Shown: positions 47,901 through 61,200, counted from the stretch's first letter. The stretch: DNA of 64,000 bases from Leptoclinus maculatus (GCA_032191485.1 JAVDOI010000009.1:24870343-24934342); one strand, 5' to 3'. Translations and numbers: made by a program. The notes: generated by a model from the sequence alone, not told the origin.

Positions 47901-48269
47901 ACGCCTTACAGTCCATTGTTGTCCAAAGCATTCATTTGACCACATAAGGAGGCAGTTATTGACATTTCTAAGGAGGTTTCAAACACTATCGAACAATGCA
48001 CACCTGCTCTTGCATATCTGTTACATATATTTTTGCAATCCCAGCAAGATAGTTACTGTTAACCTGTTTGTTTATATATTGTTTGTATATATATATATAT
48101 AGTAATGAACAATACACATATCAAATAGAAAAACAAGAGAAAACGAACAATACAAACGAACATTTAGTTTACGATGTTATTTTTATGTTATTTTGAATGC
48201 ACATCAGTGACGTTCGTCGCTGTTAGCTATAAAGGTTAGCTTATTAGCTTAAAAACGTCAGTTTACCAT
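41362..48269 (-). CDS. ltv1: LTV1 ribosome biogenesis factor
   Basis: Eleven exons on the minus strand: 48269-48267 (ATG only), 47306-47175, 46964-46755, 46389-46293, 45146-45014, 44885-44675, 44495-44368, 44267-44116, 42852-42800, 42616-42416 and 41472-41362. They join in phase for 476 residues, about the vertebrate length. LTV1 is a 40S pre-ribosome assembly factor needed for small-subunit maturation and export. Diagnostic blocks are KKKSFIEKKKAVTFHLVHRS (N-terminus), FFDDDYNYLQHLKE, RLDMDPDIVAALDEDFDFDD, KSRFTEYSMTSSVMRRNEQ, DDDEIGALDNAELEGFI, SHKTGIPLDVLPAKGLTAKQ and the basic coiled C-terminus ERRVEKKANK to VQGLKL. Long Asp/Glu tracts are normal for the family. No broken frame was found. 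Confidence 0.97.
41640..42250. repeat. Dispersed repeat cluster in the last ltv1 intron
   Basis: 'ggactattttcagcggcgga' (41718-41737) to 'gattgagtcaaaataaact' repeats almost unchanged at 49235-49330. The following 'tttgactctaaatgg' to 'ggcttcacttttcagaacc' stretch shares words with 25.7 kb and 21.2 kb. A (GT)n run is at 41784-41806. Confidence 0.75.
43378..43530. repeat. (GTGA)n/(GTGT)n mixed microsatellite
   Basis: A run of gtgagtga and gtgtgtga words in ltv1 intron 8. It produces false Ser/His/Thr frames on the minus strand. Confidence 0.95.
44889..44923. repeat. (CA)n microsatellite at an ltv1 splice acceptor
   Basis: On the ltv1 strand this is a (TG)n run ending four bases before exon 6 (GTGTGTGGCAG, then exon). 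It occupies the place of the polypyrimidine tract. Confidence 0.9.
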
Positions 48270-48470
48270 GTTGTAACGGAATCTCTGCCGCTGTCCTTCG
48301 ACTAATCGGGTTTAAAGACGGTCAAACCCCTAACGACAGGTGGCAGTTAAAAACAAATAACCGTTTAAATCCAGAAACTTTCGTTGTTGTTGTTCATCCA
48401 CGCTGGGTTATCCTTCACCATGCTGCGGCTACCATTGCTGGAAAGAACCATTTTGGGAGACACCGGGGGG
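48270..48470 (-). promoter_or_regulatory. ltv1 promoter and 5' leader
   Basis: Sequence upstream of the ATG-only exon. It lacks a clear TATA box and includes a poly-G/C stretch at 48464-48478, as expected for a housekeeping promoter. The start site is not determinable here. Confidence 0.4.
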
Positions 48471-50600
48471 GGTGGGGGTTAAAAGGATATCAATATGATT
48501 TAATATGGAGAGCTCACGGGATTAGTTTACATTTTTATTGTAATTCATGAGTTATCTTAAATGAAAACGTGTGTTTGTATTAGTAATGTAATTCATGTCA
48601 TTATAAACCAATCATTCCCTCATTTTGCATTGTTGGTATAGTCCACAATCTTTCTCTCTTCATGTACTGTTGGTGGAAAACCAGTTTACAGGCGCATTAC
48701 CGCCACCTGCTGGCCTGGAGAGCTCAGTACAGCAATACAGCACAGTAAATGAGTTACATTCTACCACTTAAAATCAGGCAGTCTTTTAAGCATTTAATTA
48801 TTTAATTACATTTTCTGTTTTATTTTACAAACATTAATTTAAATATATTTTTAAAATGTCTTATTTATTTATTAGTTTTTTTTGTCGCATCGACAGTCTT
48901 ACTGATTTTTCTGTTATTGTTATTATTGTCTTGCTTTTGCTGCTTTGTCTGTCAAAGCACTTTGTAAACTCTGTTTTTAAAGGTGCTATATAAATAAAGT
49001 TGTTATTATTATTAATTTAATGGTTATGTATTCCACAACACTTCCCAAGAAGGCATTCTGTGTCTCTCAGCTCATAGCTTAGTGATTCCTTCTGAAGACG
49101 TAAATCTTTTAAAACACCTCACAAATATATTTTTAAAAAATATATATAAAAAAAGCCTTTAAAAAAGGTTTCAGTAATTTCCTAAAACAGTTGGTCACCG
49201 TAGTTTTTAATCTAACAAACAGGAGGACATTTATTGGGGACTATTTTCAGCGGCGGATGAATCCGCAATTGGTGCTCTAGTGAGTATTTGTGGCAGCAGG
49301 ACGATGTGTGTGTGATTGAGTCAAAATAAACTACAGTGTGTGTATTCATGATAGAGGAACATTATTATATTGATCAACGGTGAGGCTCATTGATGTGTGT
49401 TTAATGGAGCTCTATGGTTCAGAAGAAGAAGATGCATCAGGCTCTGATACACAAACAATACTTGTTAGCAGAAACATTCACTGATGGTTTTGGTCCTTTC
49501 ATGGGATTTGTAGACAATAAACGAATATAGAATATCACCACACTTGTTCTTTAACCTGAGCTTCTGTTAAAGCAGCCGCTCTGTGACTTTAATTACTATT
49601 CATCAGACACATCCACACCTTCATTCCCCTCCACGCCTACACTACGTGGGCAGGAGCCCAAAAGTATGTCCCATCCAACATCAATAAGTTCACTCTGGTG
49701 TTTTTCCATATCTCACTCTAAACATCGGTGGCTGTGAAATGTTTCCTGTTGTTCCAGTTCAAACAACATTCTTTCTTTCTGTCAAAGCAATACCTTCACC
49801 TACAATCTACAACCTGCACATCTTTGACACTGATCCACCTGCATGAATGTTATCTTTATTATCAAAACAACCCCTGTGGTGACAGCAGAACAAAAACAAA
49901 TGAATGTAATGCCACGCAACATTGGTGGAAGTATAAGTACATTTACTTCTAAAGTACAATCTGAGTCACTTGTACTTTACTTGAGTATTTCTATTAATGC
50001 TAATTTATTCTTATACTCAGGGAATATATTGTATGTTTTACTCCACTACATTTGATACTTTACAGATTACGATTATTAATACAAAATATAACTCAATTAA
50101 TACGTTATTGTTAATATTATTGTTGCTCATAGTTCGCTCCAACATTAAAGTGATTGAACACAAACGCATCAATAATTCTAATTCAATAATATCATATATA
50201 TTATTCTGTAATTGGCACATTCTGCAGATGAGTACTTTTGGCACTTTAAATGCATTTTGTTGCTCTTACTGTTGTACTTTTACTCAGTAAAACTTTGAAT
50301 GCATGACTTTTACTTGTAACAGAATATTTCTTTACTTTACTCCTAAATGATCTGAGCCCTTCTTCCACTATTGTTAATGCAAACAATGTCTGATTGTTTG
50401 AATTAAAAGAACAATCCATTCAACTTTTGGAGAAGTTTCAGTCACTGAACTCGTGTTGGATGAAAAGCAAATCAAGGATCATAAATAACAAACTTAACCT
50501 GCCTGTAAGGTTTAATGTGTTTCACTGTGTTGTAGTTATAAAGACAAACTATTTATTTAGTCACACAAATAAACTGATATCTCTTCAACTCAGCAGCATT
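48471..50600. other. Intergenic DNA between capn9 3' end and ltv1 promoter
   Basis: A retroposon 3' tail 'aaaggtgctatataaataaag' lies at about 48979-49000, a repeat shared with 41.7 kb at 49090-49340, and a minus-strand family A copy at 49925-50370. No gene is seen. TTTATT words near 50619-50636 give candidate AATAAA signals for capn9. Confidence 0.55.
49925..50370 (-). repeat. Family A copy, minus orientation
   Basis: 'aagtacatttacttctaaag', 'cagatgagtacttttggcac' and 'tgatctgagcccttcttcca' read as the reverse of the family order. It is a near full-length copy. Confidence 0.85.
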
Positions 50601-50900
50601 TCAACCCCAAACCAGACGTTTTTATTCAAAGTTTATTTCCATTCACGCAGACAGCAGAGAAAATAAAACAATGTTTTGTTCAAAGGCATGAGTCAGCACA
50701 TTTTAACAGTTGATCCCAGCGCTCCAACTCTTCCGCGCAGCAAGTACCTCACTTTATTTAGCCAAAGAAAATAAAAAAAAACCCGATAGATACTGTGAGT
50801 TTGAGGCATGAATAAGAAAATGTATCGTTACGGCCTGAATATTCAGCACGCTGCACACGTTTTGTTCTTCTGGTGGCTTCTGTTTGCTCTCAGCGTGTCC

Positions 50901-53900
50901 TCAGACGTTCATCGACAACATCAGGAACTGTGAGGGGAAGAGAGAATAAACTCAAATGAAACCAAGTCCCAGAATATTAATATCTACATTCAGTTGAGTG
51001 TTAAGAGAGAAAACTCTCTTGTGATAAGAAAGACAATCACAGGATGAAATCCATCCATCTGGTTTAGCAGGTTTGGTAAAAAACAAAACGCCTCCGTAGA
51101 GCTTGCAGAGATGAAAGGGGCGTCGTGTTCCATGAATGTGGTTTTACCTGCATGATGTTCATGTTCACCCGCCCTCTCTGGGAATTGTCCAGAACCTGGA
51201 AAGCTCCTGGTTAAGAGGAAGAGTTTCAGTCAGCTCAAAGTGGCAAATATCTCTTTTCAAGTCTTCACTTTAAAGGCATTAATGTGGTTATCGTGAACCT
51301 AGTGGAGGATTTGATCTCAACTTCTGTCTTCTTTTATACATACTGAACATGTTCATTTGAGTTTAGACTCCATTTTTATTTGATATACTTCTAATTATTT
51401 ATTTATTTTCGTCCTTGTGCTGCTGCGACACCTGAATCTCCCCTCTGGAAACCAATAATGGATTATCTTAACAATTCATTAATTCATTAAAGAAGTATGC
51501 AAATCAACACGGAGGGTCTTAAACGAACACAAACTAACACAAATAACTCTTTACTGTGATCATTTTGGGCCGTTGATGTAGTGGATCTTATTTCAACGTA
51601 CTGAACATGTTCTCCAGACGGACGATGCAGGTGAGGTAGTCGTCGAAGTCAATGTCGTATTTGTCGTCAGCAAACCTCAAGCCGATCAGCTGCAGGAGTT
51701 TGTTGTTCAGCTGCATGCCTGAAAAGATTCACACGCAAAACGCGAGATTATTCCCACAAACCGGTGAGTGTCATGTTTATTGTCTGTGGTGCTTTTGCTG
51801 CTACGACCACAAACACTATACACTGTAATACTACTTGTATCACTTGTCTTGCAGATTGTTGCGTCATTCATACGCCTCTTTGGTGAGAGAGGGCTGGTCA
51901 CCGATTTGATTATTTTTGTGTGTGTCTGTACATGTCTTTTTTTTTTAGGAGAATCCTACTCATTGTCATTTTCAAACAGCATTCAGTCGACTCTCACCTG
52001 CAGCTTTGAGAGCGATGCGAAGCTCGTAGGACGACATCTTTCCTGAGCGGTCGGTGTCAAAGGACAAGAAGAGCATCTGGAACATCAGAAACTCAGATTA
52101 ACAGCCTGAAGCACAAAAACACCGACACAGCTGATTTACAGCAGTAAATACAGCTGTGCTGTACTTAAATACAATTATGAAGTACTTTACTTTACTTGAG
52201 TATTTCCATTTTATGCTACTTTATACTTCTACTTGACTACAGCTCATTGGGAAAAATGTACACGCTTTAGTTACTTCACAGATTAAGAGTCGTAATACAA
52301 AATATCAATATGTTATAAAAGGATTACCCAGCAGTATATAAAGCAATATGTATAAAATATATATAAATTCATTAAAATGAGCTCCACCTCCACCTTTTAT
52401 GTGTCATTCTGCATAACGAGTACTTTCACTTTTGGTACTTTAAGTATATTTTGATGCAGGACTTCTACTTGAAACAGAGTATTTTTTATAATCTGTGTAA
52501 TTTGTACTTTTACTTGAGTAAATGAGTACTTCTTCCACCTCTGAGTCACGTTTTTGAAACACATAAATCAACACGTACGATCCACTTCTTCATCTTCTCC
52601 CAGAAGACCTTAAACTCTTGGAACTCCAGCTGGCCTGTGTTGTCCACCTGGTTTACTGTCAAGGGAAAAACTGTCCGAAAGCATCTTATTGTCCAGGATT
52701 AATGTTTACTTATGTAGCCTGAAATCTAAAGCTTTGAAACGAGTCAGTGGGTGATGTGGAAGGATACATCCATCAGGTTGATGATACTGTGGCAGGTGCT
52801 CAGACTCAGGCCATCAAATTTGATCTCTTTTCCTAAAAGCAAAACAGATTTCAAATAGAAGTGGAACAGTTAGGTTTTTAGAATCTGCACCAAAGTGGTA
52901 AAACATGGAAACAAATGTACAGAAACGTGTTGTACAAGTAAGATTAAAGGTGCCTGAAGGGGCCTAATACACTATTTTGGTATTCAATCATTTCTGCACG
53001 TATAATTTTGCTACATTAGCATATTAGACCATATATTAGAGGATAACAAGCTTCTTCTGGGCCTTTTACTTGATGACACAAAGGGTTGCATTCGAAGGGA
53101 AATCTTCTAAATTTGCTTTACAACAGTAGCTCCCAGTGTTTTTGTCTTGTGGCCTCTTAAAGTGGAACAATGTCTATTTGTTGAAGCCTAAAATTAAACA
53201 AGAAAGTGAAAAAAAGGGAAATGAAACTAAAGGGACTAGCTGACAAAAAGCCCACAAAATACTTTTCACTTACGTCTGCTGAGGACGCCGTTCAGCATCT
53301 GCTGGAGCTCTCTGACGGAGATGGCCTCGTCCTGTAGACACACAAGTCAACTTTAAATTCATACATACATGGTCATCTACAAATCTGACCCACCAACTGT
53401 AGTTTGAATGTGTCCTATCAAATTTACAGTGTTCATCTCTAAAGTCTTGTTATTCAAATCCTATTGTTTTACTTTAGCTTTGTGTGTCACATTCAAATTC
53501 ATGGGGGTTTACTGGGTCTCATTCAGTGGGATCTGTTCTTCCCAGTGTCTGAGAGGGTAAAACTCCAGAGACCCCGCCGGTCGAGGTCATGTGATCTCTA
53601 CGCTTCACAAACGTGAGATTCTGTCGCCTGATGTTTTCTTACATCGCCAGCGAGCTGTTCAAACAGCCTCCTCAGGCCTTTCTCCTCGTCCGTCTCGTCC
53701 TCTGGAGCGGAGGGGGGGGGTGGCTGGTGGAAACAACACGGCATCATCAGTACAAGCGAACAGGACCCGGTTGATTGACTAAATGGGGTTATTGATTATC
53801 AAGTTCCTGGTGTGATCTACTTACATCTGGGAGGTCAGCGTCAACGTTGCTCCCCATCTCGCTGTGGAACAGAAACACAAGTTGTGATACTGTGTTGAGA

Positions 53901-56900
53901 CATTTTCCTATTTTAAAATGATTTATTAATACCCCCCAAGACAATCAAATCTATCAAAATAGAAAGCCACTGAAACGCTCCATTAAACCCATACAGATTA
54001 AACTATTTTGGGGGATGATTTGATTCTGCATTTGATTTACAAAATGTTTACTCTTTATGGGTTCACTAGGGTTTTAAATAGTATTGACTTGTTGTTTCCC
54101 AGTTTTGTTCCTCCGATGTTTCAAACACTCACAGAGCCGCGGTCTTCTTCTCTGAGAAGACCCTGATGATGAAGTCGGCCTCGTGGTGGGGCTGGAAGGT
54201 GGTGGGGACCAGCAGGTAATTCCCAGGAGGCAGTGTGAAGCGCTCCGATATCTCCCGCATGTTGATGTAGGTCTTGCTGCGAGCTTTGGACGCGTTGTAG
54301 CGGAAGAAATCTTTTCCCAGTTGGTCCTCGTCCTCTGGAGCCTGAACGGGCAGAGACGAGAGGTTCATTGAACTCGTTCTAACTGGACAAGACGCGCTAA
54401 TAAACACAAAACTAAATTTGATACGTAAAGGTAGGGGAGTGTGAGGGAAGTACAAGGCCTCATGATTGACTGACAAAATAATGTGCCCTCTACGTCCCTT
54501 TAGTAGCTGTTCCGGAGCTTTCGGTCATATCAAATGATCTTCAACAGCAGATAGACTTCTCTCAGTTGTCGTGGATTGTAGATTTTAAAGCATGCAAGCC
54601 TTTGAAGATTGAAAGCACCAGAACAGCTACTAAATGGACCTTGTGATGAGATTGTTTTAAGGTCAAGAATGAACACATTAAAATCGTGAGAGGTAAATCT
54701 TAAATGTAGAAGCTGTGTGATTTTTCTGACCAAAGCTGTCAATTTATCAATTTACCATAAATAGGGCCTCATTAATCTTCTACAATAGAAACACAGAGAA
54801 TCTGAATATTATTTAAAAACAATTATCCGTCAATCGCAACATATTTTGAATAAGTTGTTTTCCATGATTCCGTTTACAACTGTTGCAAATGGCATCAAAT
54901 AAAGTTTTTGATAAAGGTGTTCCACAAGGATCAATATCAGGCCCCTTGCTCTTTACTCTAACATAGTCAATAAACATTTTACAACTGCAATATCCGGATC
55001 TGTGCTGATGATGCCATGTTATACTTCATAACTGATCTCAATGACACTTCCTGAATAAATGTAGCTTGACTAACTAACTAAACATGTATAATGATATGTA
55101 CGTATAGATGTTTTTATGTATAATTTTGTGTATTTAGTAGCAGTATTGCAGTAAAAATAGCATTAAATATATGATAATAAATTAATCTTACTGTTACTTA
55201 TACTATAAAGCACATAATTATACCCATTTACTTAATGTGCACTTAAAATATGTATATGTTCCGCAAAAATGTGCTTACGGTAATATAAATAACAATATAA
55301 ATGTTTTCACAGTGTATTCTATCAAACCAATTTTGGTGTCATGTCTCTGAAATGTTTCAGTTTAAGTAAAGTTAAAGTAATTGAAATAGTTAAAGGCAAG
55401 ATGGAGTCCTGAGCCAAAGGTTGTTCTGATGAGTTGCACTTTCACTGGCAGGAAACACCTAAATGTAGATATTAAACCTCGTTTCAAGCAGGAATCTGTT
55501 GCTCGTTCGGTTTCTTTCTGACCTCGTACACTGCAAAGCCGATGGTTTCCATGTCCATGCCTTCCTTCCTCAGCTTTCGTCTGTTCTTCTGCATCAGAGC
55601 GATCACCACGCTGCACACGTCGTCGTCATCGTCAGCGTCCTGCAGCTGCAGCTTGAACTGCGGGTTGGTCCAAAATGTGTCTGCGGATTGAAGATTCGGA
55701 GATGTAGATGGCAGTCGGGCAGTTTAATGACAAAAGGCAACAAATCGACTTTGAAAAAAAAAAATGAATATTAATATTAGATTAATTCTATCATCTAATC
55801 TGTTGCCAGTAAACACAACTTGTTTATTCTGCAATAAAGTGGAGGCAAATTGGTTTCTTTCTCGTGTGATTTGTCAGGCCTGGTGGTCTCACCGATGAAG
55901 TTCCTGCAGCCTCCAGCGGTGGAGCCGCGGATCCAGTTTCCCTCAAACATGTTTACTTCCCAGTGGCGCTTTGTGTTGTCGGTCAGGTCGTCGGGGGTCA
56001 TGTTGCAGATCTCCACCTTGTTGTAGTTCCTCTTGAAGTCGTTAAACTCCATCCTGGAGTCACAGACACAAGCGATGTCATCTCAAAATACAGTGATTAC
56101 ACAAGAGTTCATCTTGATCACATTTGTGCTCAAAACACATCGCCACAGAGTTTGATTATGTCTGGTTATTGAGTACAATAATGAAAAGATTTGAATGCGT
56201 TTATTGCCTCTGGCAGTTAAGTTTGGGAGTCTGGATGGAGTCACTGTTCCATTAGAAAAATATATTTACTGGCGTGTGAAATTTAATATTAATAAAATCT
56301 AACTCCAGATTTAAGATTAAATTAAAGACGATTTACTTTTTTTCTATGTGGTTTCTTTGGGCAAGTTTGGCCACATTATAGTGATTATTCTGTTCACTAC
56401 ATTCCTGCGTGCAACATATTTATTATACAAACCTAACGCAAAGACAAAGTTGTATACAGTTAAAAACATTTCTTAATCTTTAGTTTGGACCAGAGTCATG
56501 ACGTGGACTCACCAGAATTCACCATTGTCTGATTTCTGCAGGAGGCGATTTTTATCAGCTGCGTCAACATTATTCCACTCTCTGGAACTGAAACAGACAC
56601 AAGACGGAAACAATCTGTTACAACCTTAACATTCCACATTCCACGAACAACTGACAAAAACACATCACAAAACTTTATTTGTTTTTCACTCATGCAAGTA
56701 TGAGATTGTGCCGTGAAAGGCTTCAGTTTAACAAGGAAAAGTCATTTTGGTGGTGTGATGAAGGACAAACAATGTTCATAACAATATGATGAGGTTATGT
56801 TTGGTAAAATATCCAGGATTGGTCATTTTACTCTCTCATCCTAAATAATGCGATAATACTCTAATAATCGCATTGGTATTATAATACTAATAAAGATGCT

Positions 56901-59900
56901 TTTAACGACTTGTGTCCACAAGATATCTCTGTAGACAAGATAAAGTGGTATTGTCCTTCATGCTTACCCGTCACTCCAGGGGCCGTTCCACTCGACCTGA
57001 CCCCAGGGGTTCCTGACCCGGATCAGCTGGACCTTCTGACCTCGGACAGTCACCTGAAAATCAAACATTTAGTTTTTTGTCAGTGTACGATTTTGCGTAT
57101 GGCTCTGCTTAGTAATTTCCCTGAAGAAGTAATTAAACTGAATAAAAGTTTTCTATATAATTTTCCCTCATCATTATTAGTAAGTCTGCATTCAGAAATA
57201 CATAAAAGTAGTGTTACCTCCTCCACGCCTGTGATGGAGTACGCGTGCCCCTTCACCAGGCCGGTGGTTGTCTTGGCCTCAGACTCTGCAGAGCTGGAGA
57301 TCTGGAGAAAACCAAAACACACAGAGAGGTGTTTAAAACAGAAGAGCTTGGCTGAAGCACTTACTAAACTTCTTGTACAGTATGACAGGTGGAAGTAACA
57401 ATAGTTAAATGGTATGAAAAAAGGTTTTTACATCAATGGAGCATCCCATCATGGAGCCTCTGTCCAGTGCCTTCTTCATGGTCGAGAACAGTTTGTCTGT
57501 GGCGTTGTTGGTTTCGTAAACTTCACCGACACCGCCGGTAAAATCCTCCATGGCCTCCATCGTGCTGCCGCCCTTCAGGGACTCGTAGCTGCCGTGCAGT
57601 CTAAAAAACAGGAAACAGGAAAACACATCGCGGTGGTTAACACAGAATTAACAAAGTGAAATCAAAGGCCAGACTTACAGATTTAAAAAGCTGTCACAGT
57701 TTAAGAGTTTAAGGATGTTCATGTTCCCTAGGGGATGAACCATGATCCTTTTGGTGAACCCACGGCAGCGCTATCAGGCCAAACTGTCAGCTTTTACACA
57801 GACTAAGAGGCTACATTACCAAAGTCAATGGGGATTCATGGAGACCATGAACGCCTGTACAACTTAATCTGTCTAATTGCTGTTGATGTATTTCTGTCTG
57901 GAACAAAGCGATGGACTAATTGACCAACTGCTAGCATGGCTAAAACTCTAACACCATGACATTTACTGAGTATGTTTATGCTCCCCAGAGGATGATCCTT
58001 TTCCTAGTTTATACACTCTTATGACCTTTCCTCAAGGTCCACTCTCAGGACAAACGTCATCTCATGCCGTGTTCACAATACAAGCGACAAAAGCAAAGAA
58101 ACGACAAAGTGTGGTCAGCTACATTATCGGCGATAGTGTGGCTGAAGCGCTCGTTAGCGTAGTTATGTTGTTAAATAGCCCTGGCAACTGGCTAACGGCA
58201 TTCCTTTTGATGGAAAGGATGAACAGGGTGAAACAAAAACGTATGATGATGTTCGTATCGTGTGAACGCAGCATAACATATCACAAATCCAATGAAATTT
58301 CAGAGAGCTTTTGTGCTCCCCAGAGGATGAACCCTATTCATTTGCATGGTCCATTCATTCCACACATGATAACGTGTTCAGAAATGTGGGTGTAATGCAG
58401 AGCTTTACATTTTCAGTCACATTTAGGCAGATATGATAAAAAAAATACAGTTATAGTGTGACATGATTGTGATTTTGGTGGAAACAAAGTAGATTTATTA
58501 TGTTTATCATCTGTCGCTGATAAAGGAGGTACAAAAATATGTTTTTACTTGGCGTAGGCCTTCTCCAGCAGGGCGCTCCAGAACTCGTCGTTGGAGGCGG
58601 AGTGGAGCATGATGAGTTGGTCTCTAACCACCGGCAGCCTGTCGTCCACCACCACGTCCAGCCATCTGTTGTGATTCCAGAACTGAGGGACAAACAGAGA
58701 ATGTGTTACTAAACATCCTTTTCTCACTATTTAATTATCTGTTACATTTAGAATTTCCTTCTGTTTGTTGGATTTGTTATTTTTGGCTCATTTGTGAGCA
58801 AAAAACGACCTCCTGTTTAATTGTGATCGGTCCCAGACACCTGTCAATCAAGCAAACATGCCCCCAAGAATACTTCTCTTTAAGCCTTAATATCTCTATG
58901 ACATAAAAACAAATAATTAAATTATACTTTTAGAGAGAATTCCGGCCTTTTTGATTAAACTGTTTGAGGTAAGTGAAGCTCTTTGTTACTGCTTCACTAG
59001 ATGCCGCGTAGTTTGCATACATTGACTTTGTTATATTTAATTTGCTCTGCTGAGTATGTGTGTCTTATTTTCATGTATTTGTATATTATTATATAAACAC
59101 ACATACTGTGGAGCTACAATATCTGTAGCTTCACATACAGTATTTAGTATTTGGGATTATTCTTATCTGGGGAGGAGGTCCACTGTGCAAACCTACAGTT
59201 TTTATAAAGTTTGTTTTAAAACATTAAACCCTGCAAAGGATAACTCGGTAGAGTTAATGGATGGATGGAAGGAGGGTTAATTTACTATATTAAAGGAGTT
59301 TTGACCATCAAATATACACTATGCTTCAGCTGCTTCCTCATACTGTACATGTAAAGGAAGAGATTAATCTGGGTGGATTATTTGTGTTTTTGTTAAGGTA
59401 AAGTTTAGTTTTCTTGTTCTTGACAGAGACTGAAATGTCTGAAAACGACCAGCAGGAGCCCAAGAGACTCAGTCAGAGGGAAACATGTCATCCGATAAAC
59501 CATCTGCAGCCGATCAGCCGGCGGTCTACCTGGAAGTGAAAGATGCCAGCGTATCTGCGGTCGAAGTCCTGGTCGTGGGGGACGACTCGGGCCAGGGTTT
59601 CTTTTTTGAGGGTCAAGGATGCGATGGCTGCCAGGAGCCAGCAGTCCCCTGTGGTGACAAAACGGGTGCATCGTGGGTAAGTGGGGGAAATATGTGCATA
59701 GAAATAGACACAAAACAACTCATGCAGACAGCTTGAGTACCAACCAAGTTGTCCTTGGCAAATGTCTGTCCTGTCTGCGTTGCCGACGATGAACTTCGGG
59801 TTGTCGCAGATCTCCTGTAGAGGAACCGGAAAAGAACAGGTTGGTGTATTTAAGAAGAAAAAAAATGACAGTTGAGAGGTGACACAAGTGCCTTTAATAG

Positions 59901-60945
59901 GTGTGTTCACATTCCAGGCATATTAATCAGCCTGAATTCCCTCACTGAAACACACCAGCTGAAAGCAGCTGAAGCATTTACTCTGAAGCAACGCCCAAGA
60001 GAGAAATGTGTAGTCATCGTAACAAACGTGATTGGTGAGTTTACCCCAGTTTACTCAGGTCAGGTTATGTTAACAGGTAGAAATGCTGGAAATGAGCTAA
60101 AGCACACAGTCAAGTGACAGACGTCAATGAAGAAAATCAAGAAAGCTTCCACAAATGTATAAATCTTAAGCTGATCAGCTAAAACCAAATCAAACGTCTG
60201 GGCTCGTCTTCTGAGCAGCTGCAGAGTGTTTTATTTTACTGCAGATAACGTTGAGGTGTGTGGGGATAAAGTCTGCGTACGGAGCTCAGAGTGAGGAAAC
60301 TGCCCATGCACTTGGCTCTGTTTACTCAGTTTTCTTGCAAAACTGGTTTTACAGCTAGGACGGGATAAAACCAACTTCAAATAAACTTGTGCTGTATTTC
60401 TTCAAAGCCTTGATATCAATGATTACTTACCAATGCTGCCAACACTCATTCACTCAACTGCCTCAGACAGTTTTCATTTATTCAGCCTGTCCTGAACCAG
60501 AGTCTTACATTTATGAGACTTTAGAATCGTAAAAATATGACCGGTTTTAAACTAAAAACTACTAGAATATTAAAGCATGTGTTGACCCATCATAGAAAAT
60601 CTCATCAGATGATCAGCTCACCTTGAAACCAAAACATTTCATTCATTCAACATTTCAAAAACTGAATTTGAGACACAAATTGGCTACATTTAACAGACTA
60701 AAACTTGAAATCTACAAATGATATGTGTGCCTACGTACCTTGGGCCTCTTCCATTCGATATTGACAGGAACACTCTGGCTGAAGTAGAGCGAGGAGTCTT
60801 CGGCGGGGAAGTCTGGATCCTCAAACAGGACCCCCTGCTTCAGACATTCGTGCCTCAGATCATCAAACGACTTCCCATCCGACTGCGTGTCCACGGCCTT
60901 CTTGGAGCCGGAGCCCTGGCCCGACAGTGTGGACTGGAGAGGCAT
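50901..60945 (-). CDS. capn9: Calpain-9, calcium-dependent cysteine protease
   Basis: Twenty coding exons on the minus strand, high to low: 60945-60739, 59814-59745, 59648-59530, 58682-58549, 57600-57432, 57301-57218, 57053-56968, 56587-56513, 56053-55893, 55680-55523, 54341-54133, 53861-53825, 53723-53643, 53331-53274, 52832-52768, 52647-52579, 52076-51998, 51718-51602, 51206-51148, 50927-50901. They join for 687 residues. Order: N-terminal anchor, protease core, C2-like beta-sandwich, penta-EF-hand. The triad is Cys95 (GQLGDCWLLAA), His252 (VKGHAYSITG) and Asn276 (RNPWGQVEWNG). Spacings of 157 and 24 equal those of classical calpains. EF-hands include DVDNTGQLEFQE (571-582) and DTDRSGKMSSYE (601-612). 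The N-terminus (LFEDPDFPAEDSSLY, WKRP) and NVDADLP linker point to CAPN9 rather than CAPN1/2. In mammals CAPN9 is a digestive-tract calpain. All motifs are intact. Confidence 0.95.
52140..52545 (-). repeat. Family A copy in capn9 intron
   Basis: 'gaagtactttactttacttg', 'gcataacgagtactttcact' and 'tacttgagtaaatgagtact' in reversed family order. Confidence 0.85.
54885..55065 (+). pseudogene. Broken LINE reverse transcriptase fragment in capn9 intron
   Basis: The plus strand encodes KGVPQGSISGPLLFTL (about 54915-54962), the conserved RT palm/finger motif. A degenerate stretch follows, then CADDAMLY (about 54999-55022), which is the RT catalytic 'ADD' box. Stops and frame changes lie between, so it is a dead internal LINE fragment antisense to capn9. 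Confidence 0.75.
57705..58400 (+). repeat. Dispersed repeat family C pieces in capn9 intron
   Basis: 'ttccctaggggatgaacca', 'tccccagaggatgatcctt' and 'tccccagaggatgaacccta' are spaced through the intron between exons 4 and 5. The open plus-strand frame at 58021-58395 runs through the repeat. Confidence 0.6.
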
Positions 60946-61011
60946 CTTCTTCAGGAGGAAGAAGCTCAGTGAGCGGAGGAAGAAGGAGACGTGAGGTGGT
61001 GTCTGATGGAG

Positions 61012-61168
61012 TGTGTGTGTGTGTCTGATGCAGGACAGAGCCTGTCAGGTCGGTAGGGCAGTGAGGTACACACCCTCCAGACAGAAACTGGTTTGTCCTC
61101 CTGTGGCGGTGAACCTCGCCCCTAGCTGACTCTCTCTCTCGTTCTCTCTAGTGTCTTATCTCTAGCTC

Positions 61169-61199
<31 letters not shown>

Positions 61200-61200
61200 T
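61012..61200. repeat. (GT)n and (CT)n tracts upstream of capn9
   Basis: A short GT run (61012-61024) and interrupted CT runs (61130-61200). On the capn9 strand the latter is a GA-rich tract about 200 bases upstream of the start codon. Confidence 0.85.

Noticed and set aside
53709..53723. Frameshift in capn9 at the poly-C run
   Set aside because: An exact count of nine C keeps the frame through to the conserved EDETDEE segment.
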